This document shows positions 49,989-60,016 of a DNA stretch of 64,000 bases, piece by piece (position 1 is the stretch's first letter; each line of letters starts with the position of its first letter). The notes under the pieces are model-generated. The model saw only the letters and a list, made by a program, of their open reading frames with translations. It ran no database searches and was not told where the DNA came from. This DNA comes from Mycolicibacterium sp. Lineage in GTDB: Bacteria > Actinomycetota > Actinomycetes > Mycobacteriales > Mycobacteriaceae. Location of the stretch: positions 1-64,000 of the forward strand of contig JACJWN010000006.1 of NCBI GenBank assembly GCA_020637165.1. The letters run 5' to 3'. A program made the translations under genes and the position numbers.

Positions 49989-50981
49989 TCAGCACCCCCA
50001 CCGCAGCGCCGGGGTGTTCACCGGGTGGTCCCACAGCGCGATAAGGTCGTCGTCGGCTCGACAGAGGGTGACCGAGCAGCCGGCCATGTCCAGGCTGGTG
50101 ACGTAGGACCCGACCAGCGATCGGGCCACGGCGATGCCCCGCGCACCGAGCAGCCGGGCGACCTCGCCGTACATCAGATACAGCTCGATGAGCGGCGTGG
50201 CGCCCATTCCGTTGAGGAACAGCACCACCTCGCCGGTGAAGTCGAGGTCGGCCAGTATCGGCTCGACCAGCAGTTCGGCGACCTCCCGGGCCGGGGCCAG
50301 CGGCAGCCGGCGACGTCCCGGCTCGCCGTGGATTCCGATGCCGATTTCCATCTGGTCGGCAGGCAGGTCGAAGGTGGGATGACCGACGGCGGGGACCGTG
50401 CACGAGGTCAGCGCCACGCCCATGCTGCGGGATCCGGCGGCGACCCGGCGCGCCACCGCCGCCACCTGCTCCAACGGCTGCCCGCGGTCGGCCGCCGCGC
50501 CGGCGATCTTCTCCACCAGCAGCGTGGCGCCCACCCCGCGCCGTCCGGCGGTGTAGGTGCTGTCCTGCACGGCGACGTCGTCGTCAACCAGAACCGACTC
50601 CACCCGCAGACCCTCGGCGACGGCGAGTTCGGCGGCCATCTCGAAGTTCATGACGTCACCGGTGTAGTTCTTGACGATGTGCAGCACGCCGGCGCCGCCG
50701 TCGGCGTACCGGGTGGCGGCCAGGATCGCATCCGGTACCGGTGAGGTGAAAACCTCACCGGAGCAAGCGGCGTCGAGCATGCCCGGCCCGACGAAACCGG
50801 CGTGCAACGGCTCGTGACCCGAGCCCCCACCAGAGATCACCCCGACCCTGCCCGCCACCGGCGCATCGGCGCGGCGCACGACGCGGTGGACCGCGTCGAC
50901 GCGCAGTTCGGGATGGGCCGCGGCCATCCCGGCCAGCGCCTCGGCCACCACGTCGGCTGGGTCGTTGACGAGCTTCTTCAC
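49989..50981 (-). CDS. dhaK: Dihydroxyacetone kinase substrate-binding subunit DhaK
   Basis: The 330-residue subunit binds dihydroxyacetone covalently through His218 (GIGIHGEPG). Other motifs are [19 protein letters not shown] (48-66) and [16 protein letters not shown]. It is the first gene of dhaK-dhaL-dhaM, a PTS-type kinase that feeds dihydroxyacetone phosphate to glycolysis. No glycerol dehydrogenase is present in the window. It diverges from the sulfur-redox fusion gene across a 128-bp gap. Confidence 0.94.
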   Translation of the reverse strand: MKKLVNDPADVVAEALAGMAAAHPELRVDAVHRVVRRADAPVAGRVGVISGGGSGHEPLHAGFVGPGMLDAACSGEVFTSPVPDAILAATRYADGGAGVLHIVKNYTGDVMNFEMAAELAVAEGLRVESVLVDDDVAVQDSTYTAGRRGVGATLLVEKIAGAAADRGQPLEQVAAVARRVAAGSRSMGVALTSCTVPAVGHPTFDLPADQMEIGIGIHGEPGRRRLPLAPAREVAELLVEPILADLDFTGEVVLFLNGMGATPLIELYLMYGEVARLLGARGIAVARSLVGSYVTSLDMAGCSVTLCRADDDLIALWDHPVNTPALRWGC

Positions 50982-51109
50982 ACCGCGACCCTACGCCGGG
51001 AGGGCCATTCGGGAACGGTTGAGCTAACGACCCGACAGCCCCCGCGAGATCGTCTACGCTCGCGCCTCAGAGGGCCTAAACACAGAGGCTGCAACAGCGA
51101 GGGGGCCTG

Positions 51110-53602
51110 ATGAAACTCGTCGTCGTCGGTGGAGTCGCCGCCGGAGCATCCGTGGCGGCCCGGACCCGCCGGCTGGACGAGACCGCGGAGATCATCGTCT
51201 TCGAACGTGGCCACCATGTTTCTTTCGCCAACTGCGGTCTGCCCTACCACGTCGGCGAGGTGATCGCCGACCGGGACCGGCTGCTGCTGCAGACCCCGCA
51301 GAGCCTGCGCGAGTCGCTGAACGTCGACGTGCGCATCGGCACTGAGGTCATCGCGATCGACCCGCAGAACCGCAGCGTGCGGGTGCGCGAGGTCGACAGC
51401 GGCACCGAGTACACCGAAAGCTACGACAACCTCGCGCTGTGCCCGGGAGCGGCGCCGGTGCGTCCGCCGCTGGCCGGCATCGACCACCCCGCCGTCGAGG
51501 TGCTGCGCCGCATCGGTGATATGGACCGGATCAAGGCCCGCGTCGACCAGGCCCTGGCCGCGCAGAAAGCCGGCCGTCGCGAACCGGTCCGGGCGGTGGT
51601 GATCGGCGCCGGCTACATCGGGCTGGAGATGGCCGAGAACCTGCACCACCGGGGCGTTCGGGTGGACGTGGTGGAAAGGGCCGACCAGATCCTGCCACCG
51701 GTGGACCACGAGATCTCCATACCCGTCGAGCAGCACCTGCGCAGCCGGGGCATCGCCGTGCACCTGTCGACGACGGCGGCCGCCTTCGCGTCCCTGCCGG
51801 AGGACAAGGTCGGGGTGGAACTGAACAACGGCACGACGATCCCGGCCGATCTGGTGATCCTGGCCGCCGGGGTCCGTCCGGACACCGCACTGGCCACCGC
51901 CGCCGGCCTGGCCCTCGGCGAGCACGGCGGTATCGCCGTCGACACCCACATGCGAACCTCCGACCCGCACATCTGGGCGGCCGGCGACGCGGTGGAGACG
52001 CCGCACCCGGTGCTGCCCGGCGCCTACCTCAACCCGCTGGCCGGACCGGCCAACCGGGAAGCCCGGGTGGCCGCGGAGAACATCTGCGGCCGGCCCACCG
52101 AATACCTGTCCACCCAGGGCACCTCGATCGTCAAGGTCTTCGACATGGTGGCCGGGGGGACCGGCGCCACCGAACGTCAGCTCAAGACGGCCGGCATCGA
52201 CTACCGCGCGGTGCACGTGCACCCCTCCGGGCACGCCGGCTACTACCCGGGTACGGCCATGATGCACCTGAAGGTGCTCTTCGACCCCGACGGCGGCCGG
52301 ATCCTCGGCGCCCAGGCCTGCGGGTTCGACGGCATCGACAAGCGGTTGGATCTGCTGGCCATGGCGGTGCGCCAGGACATGACCGTCTACGACCTCGAAC
52401 ATCAGGAACTGGCCTACGCGCCGCCGTTCGGCTCGGCCAAGGACCCGATCAACATGGCCGGGTTCGTGGCCTCCAACGTGCTGCGAGGGGATCTGCGGCT
52501 CTGGTACGCCGAGGACTTCCCGGCGGCCACCGACGGCGCGGCGCTGATCGACGTACGCACGCCCGAGGAATACGAACTGTGGCACATCCCCGGGGCGGTC
52601 AATGTGCCGCTGCCGACCCTGCGCGGCGCCCTGGCCGACGGGGACTGGGACCGCTCCCGCCCGGTGCGGTTGTACTGCGCGGTCGGATTCCGCTCCTATC
52701 TGGCCTACCGGATCCTGGTGCAGAACGGATTCGACGACGTCGCAACACTTTCCGGCGGCTCGACGACCTTCAAGGCCGTCCACGACCGCCCGGAGGACAC
52801 CTACGAGGCGCTGCCGCCGGTGGAGTCCTACGCCGAGGCCGCCTCCATCGCGGCGGCCCCCGCAGCGGCCAGCGGGACGGTCATCGACCTGGACTGCACC
52901 GGGCTGGCCTGCCCGGGTCCGATCATGAAGCTGTCCACCGCCATGGGGGATCTCGCACCCGGGGACGAGGTGCGGGTGACGGTCTCCGACCCGGGTTTCG
53001 CCCTGGACGCCCCGGCCTGGGCGTCGAAGAACGGCCACCGTCTGGTCGAGATCGAACCGCACGGACCGGGATACGTTGCCACCCTTCGCAAAGGCGGCGC
53101 CGGGGTGTCCACCACCCCCGCCGGACCGGCGAAGAACAAGACCTCGATGGTGGTGTTCTCCGGCGACCTGGACAAGCTGCTCGCGGCGTTCATCATCGGC
53201 AACGGCGCACTGTCGATGGGTGATGAGGTCTCGATCTTCTTCACCTTCTGGGGCCTCAACGCGCTGCGCCGCCACGACGCCCCCAAACGGGACAAGTCCG
53301 CACTGGAGCGGGTGATGAGCGCGATGATGCCCTCGGGCGCCGACGATCTGCCGCTGTCGACGATGAATCTCGGTGGTGCGGGCGCGAGCATGATCAAGAA
53401 GGTCATGCACGACCACAACGTCCCCGATCTGGCCGAGCTGATCGCCGCGGCCCAGAAGGGCGGGGCCCGGCTGATCGGCTGCACGATGACGATGGAGCTT
53501 CTCGGGATCGCCGAGTCCGACCTCATCGACGGTGTCGAATTCGGCGGCGTCGCAACATTTCTCGGTGAGGCCCAGGAGTCCGGGACGGCGCTGTTCATCT
53601 GA
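51110..53602 (+). CDS. CoA-disulfide reductase-rhodanese-TusA-DsrE four-module fusion
   Basis: The 830-residue protein is a chain of sulfur-handling domains. Residues 1 to about 450 are a pyridine-nucleotide-disulfide reductase with GGVAAGAS and single active Cys42 in SFANCGLPYH, as in CoA-disulfide or persulfide reductases. Residues about 465-555 are a rhodanese domain with LYCAVGFRS (Cys523). Residues about 590-665 are a TusA domain with Cys601 in LACPGPIMKL. Residues about 675-830 are a DsrE-like domain with Cys791 in GCTMTMELLG. All four catalytic Cys are kept. It probably reduces or relays persulfides or polysulfides in the cytoplasm. GAGGGGGCC precedes the ATG. Confidence 0.9.
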   Translation: MKLVVVGGVAAGASVAARTRRLDETAEIIVFERGHHVSFANCGLPYHVGEVIADRDRLLLQTPQSLRESLNVDVRIGTEVIAIDPQNRSVRVREVDSGTEYTESYDNLALCPGAAPVRPPLAGIDHPAVEVLRRIGDMDRIKARVDQALAAQKAGRREPVRAVVIGAGYIGLEMAENLHHRGVRVDVVERADQILPPVDHEISIPVEQHLRSRGIAVHLSTTAAAFASLPEDKVGVELNNGTTIPADLVILAAGVRPDTALATAAGLALGEHGGIAVDTHMRTSDPHIWAAGDAVETPHPVLPGAYLNPLAGPANREARVAAENICGRPTEYLSTQGTSIVKVFDMVAGGTGATERQLKTAGIDYRAVHVHPSGHAGYYPGTAMMHLKVLFDPDGGRILGAQACGFDGIDKRLDLLAMAVRQDMTVYDLEHQELAYAPPFGSAKDPINMAGFVASNVLRGDLRLWYAEDFPAATDGAALIDVRTPEEYELWHIPGAVNVPLPTLRGALADGDWDRSRPVRLYCAVGFRSYLAYRILVQNGFDDVATLSGGSTTFKAVHDRPEDTYEALPPVESYAEAASIAAAPAAASGTVIDLDCTGLACPGPIMKLSTAMGDLAPGDEVRVTVSDPGFALDAPAWASKNGHRLVEIEPHGPGYVATLRKGGAGVSTTPAGPAKNKTSMVVFSGDLDKLLAAFIIGNGALSMGDEVSIFFTFWGLNALRRHDAPKRDKSALERVMSAMMPSGADDLPLSTMNLGGAGASMIKKVMHDHNVPDLAELIAAAQKGGARLIGCTMTMELLGIAESDLIDGVEFGGVATFLGEAQESGTALFI

Positions 53603-53668
53603 CGCGCGGCGGTCCTCTGATCGGCGTAACGCCTGCGATGGGAACCTCCCTGGGCTAGCCTCCCGGCC

Positions 53669-54880
53669 ATGAGAAGACGCGCATTCGTGGCCGGCGCCGT
53701 AGCGGCGGCGGCAGCAGTCCCGTTGGCCGCAGCCTGCTCGAAGGGGGACAAGTCCGGACAGCCGAGCGGGTCGGGGACTGCGCCCGAGGGGGCCGAGCCT
53801 GGCACGGTGCTCAGCAAGGAGCGGATTGACACACCGATCACCGGCGCACAGGCCTGGAAAGCGCGCTACACCTCCCGCGACGTCAACGACAATCCGACCG
53901 AGTCCAGCGGGCTGATCATCGCCCCGGAGGGCCGCGGCGAGAACCGTCCGCTCTTGATCTGGTGTCACGGAACCACCGGGCTGGGTGATGCGGCCTGCCC
54001 GTCGGCGCAGCCCGATCCCGCGCGCGAACTCATCACCTATTTCACCCCGCAGTCGACCCAGCAGATCGACTACGGGGTACCGGGGCTGCAGGGCTTCATC
54101 GACGACGGCTGGGTGGTGTGCGCTACCGACTATCAGGGTCTGGGCACGCCCGGGATGCATCAATACATCGTCAACCGCACCAATGCCCGCGACGCCGTGA
54201 ACAGCGCCCACGCCGCCCGCAGCCTGGACCTCGGCACGAGCACGACACTGGGTTGCGCCGGCTGGTCGCAGGGCGGCGGGGCCGCCGCCGCGGTCGCCGA
54301 ACTCGACCCCTCCGATTACCGCGACCTGAAACTGATCGGCACGGTCACGATGTCCCCTGGTGTGAGCAAGATCGCCATCGAGAGCAAGGGCGGGCCACTG
54401 GCAGCGCTCTCCAACAGCTCCCTGCCACCTGACTCGCACCTGGTGATGATGCTGGCCGGCATCCAGGCCGCCAACCCGTCAAAACTGCAACTGCAGGACG
54501 TGTTCACCCCGCTGGGAATCGAGATCCTCGAAGCGGCCTGGGAAAACCAACCGGTGCATCACATCAACGACACCATCGCCCGGCTGTTCCGGCTCAAGGG
54601 CCCGGTCCTGAACTCTCCGCCAAAGAACTGGAGCGAGTGGGCAGCGCTCATCGATGCCGGGTCGGCCGCCAACCGCAAACCGGTCGCGCCGGTGCTGGTG
54701 TGCGAAGACACCTTCGACGGCGGCACTGTTGTGCCGGTGCCGTGGCAGACAGCCTATGTCAACGCGGTGAAGGCATTCGGTGGCAGCGTCGAGGTTCGCC
54801 AGTACCCCAAGGCCGACCACTTCGCACTGCCAGCGGCCTGCGTCGGTGACGCCCGCGCGTGGCTCAACGGACTCAAGTAA
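53669..54880 (+). CDS. Secretory lipase-like lipoprotein
   Basis: The 403-residue product has an Arg-rich signal (MRRRAFVAGAV) and lipobox LAAAC (Cys23), so it is a lipoprotein. The alpha/beta hydrolase core shows LIWCHGTTG (oxyanion), GWSQGG (Ser200), an acid in CEDTFDGGTVVP, and His in YPKADHFALP. It resembles the secretory-lipase (LIP) family, which cleaves acylglycerols or other esters outside the cell. The complete triad suggests activity; the substrate is not known. Confidence 0.87.
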   Translation: MRRRAFVAGAVAAAAAVPLAAACSKGDKSGQPSGSGTAPEGAEPGTVLSKERIDTPITGAQAWKARYTSRDVNDNPTESSGLIIAPEGRGENRPLLIWCHGTTGLGDAACPSAQPDPARELITYFTPQSTQQIDYGVPGLQGFIDDGWVVCATDYQGLGTPGMHQYIVNRTNARDAVNSAHAARSLDLGTSTTLGCAGWSQGGGAAAAVAELDPSDYRDLKLIGTVTMSPGVSKIAIESKGGPLAALSNSSLPPDSHLVMMLAGIQAANPSKLQLQDVFTPLGIEILEAAWENQPVHHINDTIARLFRLKGPVLNSPPKNWSEWAALIDAGSAANRKPVAPVLVCEDTFDGGTVVPVPWQTAYVNAVKAFGGSVEVRQYPKADHFALPAACVGDARAWLNGLK

Positions 54881-54903
54881 AGGAGTTCTCGGCTCCCTCG
54901 CGA

Positions 54904-56289
54904 CTACGGGATATGCAGTCGCACCAAGGTGCAATCGTCCTCGAACAGCCCGGACGCCGAAAGATCCTGAAGCGCACCGGTCAGTTCATCCGGGGTCCAC
55001 CCGGGCCCCGCAGCGGTCCGCGCAAAAAGGTCGATGAACTGGGCCAGCGACCAGCGTTGGCCGTCGGCGAGGGCGAGTTCGAACGCCCCGTAGCCGAACA
55101 CCAGAATCGCCGCTGCGGGCCGAACGGTGTATGACCGGTCGTCATACTTGGTTTCCTTGAGGATGCCCACCGGGATCGAGTCGGTCGCGAGTTCAACCGG
55201 CGAGGCGGTGCCCGGCGCCAGGGCAAGCGCCGGCCCAGGAAAGCGATGGGGTGGTCGTCGTCGATCCAGCGATAGTCGTAACTGTCGCCGCTGAGGTGCC
55301 GCGAGGGCATGGTCGGCCGTCGCACCGAGCACGTGTTCGATGGAGTTGGAGATCCAGGTCATCATGCCGTCCTCGTCGAGGCGGACCACGACGTCACCGA
55401 CGTCCTCGGCAAGCAACCGGAAGTGCTCCTCGGACTCCGCGATGCGCTGCGCGAGTTCCGAGCGCTCAGTCACGTCACGCCAAGTGACGCTGATCCACCC
55501 CGGTTCGGCCCGGGAGGCGCGAATGTCGTAGTAACGCAACCCGCCGGGAATCCCGCTGTCGAAGGCGACGCCGTCGAGGATCACCGGGTCGCCGCCATCG
55601 GCGCAGTGGATGAACTGGGCCAGCATGCCGGATCTCGCCATGATGGGCATGGTCTGCCGTACGCTGCGGCCGATCAGTTCCGCCTTGTGCAGGCCGAGGT
55701 AGTCGCAGGTGGCGTTGTTCGCGTCCCGGGTGACGAGGTCGGCGATACGACCATCCTCCACGACCGCCTCCAGCAAAACCTGGGGATCCAGCATCGTATC
55801 GGCGCTGGCACGCAATCGGGCGTTGGCATGGTCGGAGGCCTTGACCGCCCGGGCGAGGGGCGAATTGTCATAGAACGCCCAGATGCGTCCGTCAAAGCCG
55901 GGGTACGGGGCTGGTTTCGACACCACTCCGAGGTGTGTCGGGTAATCGGCGAACACCCAGAGCGACTTGAACTCGGCCGTAGGGTCCCTCTCCAGAGATC
56001 CAAGCCACTCGGCAACCTCGCCCTGGTTCAGCGCCCGTTGTGCGAGGTTGGCAATCGCACCATTGAACGCGGCGACTGTGGCATCACCGACGGGCATGTT
56101 CACCAGGGCCGCGGCCGTCCGGTTGACGTGGGCAAAATCGCTGTCTGGATTGACCGACACCAGGCCCACGTCGACTTCGTCGAACACTCCGGCCAGCAAA
56201 CCTGCATGGCTGCGCGACATCCGTTGTGCGGCGGCGTCCGTCACAGTCGTTCCCTTCGGCGCACTTCCAATGTCATCAGCGAACAACAT
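54904..56289 (-). pseudogene. PAS-domain PP2C/SpoIIE-type phosphatase, apparently eroded
   Basis: The frame is open for 461 residues. An N-terminal sensor part has two PAS-like domains (about 22-130 and 160-290; the second ends WISVTWRDVTERSELAQRIAESEE). A third PAS begins (LLAEDVGDVVVRLDEDGMMT) and stops at GATADHALA. The next segment is meaningful only in another frame (55233-55310: SGDSYDYRWIDDDHPIAFLG, the opening of a SpoIIE phosphatase). The original frame then resumes at PVELATDSIPVGILKE and FELALADGQRWSLAQFIDL, the last third of that domain. The metal-binding core (DVSGHG region) is absent. I infer two internal deletions with compensating frame changes; catalysis should be lost. It diverges from dppA. 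Confidence 0.7.
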
Positions 56290-56527
56290 CGTCGAGAACG
56301 AGCGTCATTCTCCCCCGGGACGCGAATAGTCGGCTGCCCACAGCGAAACAGCCCTATCTGAGTATCCATCGGCATCGAACCGCTGGGAAGATCCCGAAAG
56401 GCGAGACCACAAACCTATCCGGGCAATCCGCTCAATCACCGCACTGCGCACCGGTACCGGGTGTGACACTGTTGAGCCTGCATACGCTGCGCCCGCTAAG
56501 CGGGTCGGCCACCGGGAAGGGGTCGGG

Positions 56528-58165
56528 TTGTCTGTGGCTACGGCTCTGAGGCGGCGCTTCCCCGCCGGTGTACTGGCGTCGGCACTGGTGTTCGCCGGGC
56601 TGACCGGCTGTACCCCCGCACCGACGACGCCACCCGGGATGTTCAGCGTCTACCTCGGCGAGCCCCAGCGGCCACTGGTGCCCGGCAACACCACCGAGAC
56701 CGAGGGCGGCAAAGTCATCGGGGCGGTGTGGACCCCGTTGGTCACCTTCGACGAGGACACCCGGACGGTCACCTACGACGGCGCGGCCGAATCGGTCACC
56801 TCCACCGACAACATCCGCTGGACCATCAAGCTCAAGGACGGCTGGACCTTTCACGACGGCACGCCCGTCACCGCCCGGTCCTACGTGCGGGCCTGGAACT
56901 ACACGGCGCTGAGCACCAACGCCCAGGGCGCGTCGTACTTCTTCGCCAACGTGCGCGGCTATGACGATCTGCAGGCCGACGAGGGGGGCGCGCCGGCGGC
57001 CACGACGATGTCGGGACTGCGGGCGGTCGATCCCCTCACCATCGAGGTCATCCTGACCGACCCGTTCGCGATCTTCCCGCTCACCCTGGGCTACAGCGCC
57101 TTCAACCCGCTGCCCGAGGCGTTCTACGCCGACCCCGCGGCCTTCGGAAAGAAACCGGTCGGCAACGGCCCGTTCAAGGCCGATACCGCCTGGGTGCCCG
57201 GTCGCGGCATGACCCTGGGCCGTTATGACGACTACGCCGGGCCGGATAAAGCCAAATCCCGCGGCGTGGTCCTTCGCGTCTACACCGAGTTGTCCACCGC
57301 CTACACCGATGTGCTGGCCGGCAACCTCGACGTGCTGCGCGGTCTGCCGCCGGACGCCTACGCCAGCGCCCGGGACGTCTTCGGGGATCGCTACCTGCAA
57401 CAGTCCAGCCCGGACATCACCAGCCTGGGCTTCCCGCTGTATGACCCGCGCTACGCCGACGTTCGGGTGCGCCGGGCGCTGTCGATGGCGATCGACCGGC
57501 AGGCGATCACCGACGCGATCTTCCTGGGCACCCGGTTGCCCGCGGACTCGTTCGCCCCGCCGACGGTCGTCGGCTACCGCCCCGGCGCGTGCGGCCGGTG
57601 GTGCGAGTACCACCCCGACGAGGCCAAGGAACTCCTCGCCGAAGCCGGTTTCGACACCGGCGCCCCCGTCGATATCTGGTTCAACGCGGGCGCCGGCCAC
57701 GACGGCTGGATGACCGCGGTGGGCAACATGTTCCGCAAGATCGGCCTGACCTATCGGCTGCGCGGGAACCTGCAGTTCAACGAGTTCCTGTCGAAACGCG
57801 ACGCCAAGGAAATGACCGGGCCGTTCCGGCTGGGATGGGTCATGGACTACCCGTCGATCCAGAACTTCCTGGCCCCGCAGTACGCCACCGACGCCCTGGC
57901 CCCGGCCGGTTCCAACACCACCTTCTACAGCAATACGGCGTTCGACGCCGCCCTCGCCGCCGGTGACCGGGCGCCCAGCATCGAGGCCGCCGGCGCGGCC
58001 TATGACGACGCCGAGGACATCCTGGTGGCGGACCTTCCCGCCGCGCCGCTGTTCTACGGGGTGGATCAGACGGTGTGGACCAAACGGGTCTCCGGCATCC
58101 ACTACAACATCCTCGGCGAGGTCGTGCTCTCCGAGGTGGTCGTGGGCGGCCAGGCCGCGACATGA
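56528..58165 (+). CDS. dppA: Dipeptide ABC transporter substrate-binding lipoprotein
   Basis: The 545-residue SBP-family-5 protein has a signal ending in AGLTGC (lipobox), then a large two-lobe domain with RWTIKLKDGWTFHDGTPVTA, VGNGPFKADTAW, VRRALSMAIDRQAI and YHPDEAKELLAEAGFD. The start is TTG 56528 (GTG 56534 possible) after GAAGGGG. It captures peptides outside the membrane and delivers them to DppBC. Its stop overlaps the dppB ATG by four bases. Gene order and sizes parallel Rv3666c-Rv3663c. Confidence 0.9.
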   Translation: MSVATALRRRFPAGVLASALVFAGLTGCTPAPTTPPGMFSVYLGEPQRPLVPGNTTETEGGKVIGAVWTPLVTFDEDTRTVTYDGAAESVTSTDNIRWTIKLKDGWTFHDGTPVTARSYVRAWNYTALSTNAQGASYFFANVRGYDDLQADEGGAPAATTMSGLRAVDPLTIEVILTDPFAIFPLTLGYSAFNPLPEAFYADPAAFGKKPVGNGPFKADTAWVPGRGMTLGRYDDYAGPDKAKSRGVVLRVYTELSTAYTDVLAGNLDVLRGLPPDAYASARDVFGDRYLQQSSPDITSLGFPLYDPRYADVRVRRALSMAIDRQAITDAIFLGTRLPADSFAPPTVVGYRPGACGRWCEYHPDEAKELLAEAGFDTGAPVDIWFNAGAGHDGWMTAVGNMFRKIGLTYRLRGNLQFNEFLSKRDAKEMTGPFRLGWVMDYPSIQNFLAPQYATDALAPAGSNTTFYSNTAFDAALAAGDRAPSIEAAGAAYDDAEDILVADLPAAPLFYGVDQTVWTKRVSGIHYNILGEVVLSEVVVGGQAAT

Positions 58166-59085
58166 CCCGCTACGTGCTACGTCGCCTGCTGCTGACCGTC
58201 CCGGTCCTGATCGGGGCATCGCTGCTGATCTATGCCATGGTGTACGCGCTGCCAGGCGATCCGGTACGCGCGCTGGCCGGCGACCGCCCGCTCAGCCCGG
58301 CGGTACAGGCGCAGATCCGCGCCGACTACAACCTCGACGACCCGTTCCTCGTCCAGTACGGCAAGTACATCTGGGGCCTTCTGCACGGGGACTTCGGCAG
58401 CGACTTCTCCGGCCGGCCGGTGCTGGAGACCATCGGCCAGCGTCTTCCGGTCACCGTTCGGCTGACCGTCGTCGCGGTGGTGTTCGAGACCCTGTTCGGG
58501 GTCACCGCGGGAATCCTCGCCTCGCTGCGGCGAAACTCGTTCTTCGACAACCTGGTTCTGGTCTCCACGACGATGTTGGTATCGATCCCGGTGTTCGTGC
58601 TGGGCTTTCTGGCCCAGTACCTGTTCGGGTTCAAGCTGGGCTGGTTCCCGATCGCCGGGATCGCCGACGGCTGGGTGAGCTATCTGCTGCCCGGGCTGGT
58701 CCTGGCCTCGCTGTCGATGGCGTATGTGGCGCGGCTGACCCGATCGGCCATGCTGGAGTCGCTGTCGGCGGACTACATCCGCACCGCCCGGGCCAAGGGT
58801 GTCGGCCGGACCCGCATCATCCTGCGACACGCCTTCCGCAACAGCCTGATCCCCGTCGTCACCTTCATCGGCGCCGACATCGGGTCGCTGCTCGGCGGGG
58901 CGATCGTCACCGAGTCGGTGTTCAACCTGCCCGGATTGGGCCGGGCGATCTTCGACGCGGTGCGCGCCCAGCAAGGCCCGGTGGTGGTCGGCATCGTCAC
59001 CCTGATGGTGTTCTTCTACATCTTCTTCAACCTGGTCGCCGACGTGCTGTACGCGGTGATCGACCCGAGGATCCGCTATGACTGA
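58162..59085 (+). CDS. dppB: Dipeptide ABC transporter permease
   Basis: The 307-residue permease has a typical DppB start (MTRYVLRRLLLTVPVLIG) and about six helices. The EAA-type coupling loop is SADYIRTARAKGVGRTRIIL, followed by HAFRNSLIPVVTFIG. It forms the membrane channel with DppC. It is coupled by ATGA overlap to dppA and by an eight-base overlap to dppC. Confidence 0.92.
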   Translation: MTRYVLRRLLLTVPVLIGASLLIYAMVYALPGDPVRALAGDRPLSPAVQAQIRADYNLDDPFLVQYGKYIWGLLHGDFGSDFSGRPVLETIGQRLPVTVRLTVVAVVFETLFGVTAGILASLRRNSFFDNLVLVSTTMLVSIPVFVLGFLAQYLFGFKLGWFPIAGIADGWVSYLLPGLVLASLSMAYVARLTRSAMLESLSADYIRTARAKGVGRTRIILRHAFRNSLIPVVTFIGADIGSLLGGAIVTESVFNLPGLGRAIFDAVRAQQGPVVVGIVTLMVFFYIFFNLVADVLYAVIDPRIRYD

Positions 59086-60013
59086 GACGAACAGGACTGA
59101 GCCGAACAGGACTGAGCCCGCCGAGCAGCTCGACGCCGAGGGAGACGAACTCGCCCCGATGGTCGGGCAGGCCAGCGTGTGGGGTGATGCCTGGCGGTAT
59201 CTGCGCACCAACCCGCTGTTCCTGCTCGGCCTGACGGTGATGGTGGTGATGATCACCATGGCGCTGTTCCCTGCACTGTTCGCCCGCGGGGTCGACCCCA
59301 CCGACTGCGACCTGTCGCTCTCGCGGCGGCCGCCGAGCCGGGAACACTGGTTCGGCATGGACCTGCAGGGCTGCGACTACTACGCCAACGTGGTGTACGG
59401 GGCGCAGACCTCCCTGGCGATCGGGGTGCTGGCGGTGATCGGCGTGCTGGCGATCGGGGTGCTGATCGGCTCGCTGGCAGGCTATTTCGGCGGCTGGGCC
59501 GACTCGGTGCTCGCCCGGATCACCGATATCTTCTTCGGCATCCCGCTGTTCCTGGGCGCGCTGATCCTGTTGACCGTCTCCGCTCAGCGTTCGGTGTGGA
59601 CGGTGTCCATGGCGCTGGTGGTGTTCGGCTGGATGACCGCGATGCGTCTGGTCCGCTCCTCGGTGGTGTCGATCCGTGGGTCGGACTATGTGCTGGCCGC
59701 CCAGGCGCTGGGAGCCTCCTCGGGGCGGATCCTGCTGCGTCATATCCTGCCCAACGCCCTTGCGCCGGTGTTGATCTACGCGACCATCGCGGTGGGGACC
59801 TTCATCTCCGCCGAGGCCGCGTTGACCTATCTGGGGATCGGACTGCAGGCTCCCGAGATCTCCTGGGGCCTGCAGATCAACGTCGCACAGTCGCTCATCG
59901 GGTCCTCGCCGCACCTGCTGTTCTTTCCCGCGCTGTTCCTGTCGGTGACGGTGCTGGGCTTCATCCTGCTCGGCGACGCGCTGCGCGACGCCCTCGACCC
60001 GAAGAGGGGTTGA
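59078..60013 (+). CDS. dppC: Dipeptide ABC transporter permease
   Basis: The 311-residue permease has an N-terminal helix after a 45-residue hydrophilic start (TNRTEPNRTEP is a short repeated stretch). The periplasmic part has HWFGMDLQGCDYYANVVYGA, typical of DppC. The coupling loop is GSDYVLAAQALGASSGRILL. It has about six helices and ends DALRDALDPKRG. Partner of DppB. Confidence 0.92.
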   Translation: MTETNRTEPNRTEPAEQLDAEGDELAPMVGQASVWGDAWRYLRTNPLFLLGLTVMVVMITMALFPALFARGVDPTDCDLSLSRRPPSREHWFGMDLQGCDYYANVVYGAQTSLAIGVLAVIGVLAIGVLIGSLAGYFGGWADSVLARITDIFFGIPLFLGALILLTVSAQRSVWTVSMALVVFGWMTAMRLVRSSVVSIRGSDYVLAAQALGASSGRILLRHILPNALAPVLIYATIAVGTFISAEAALTYLGIGLQAPEISWGLQINVAQSLIGSSPHLLFFPALFLSVTVLGFILLGDALRDALDPKRG

Positions 60014-60016
60014 GCG

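Noticed and set aside
50978-54439. A 1153-codon minus-strand frame opposite the sulfur fusion gene
   Set aside because: It is antisense to two strongly supported genes and has shadow composition.
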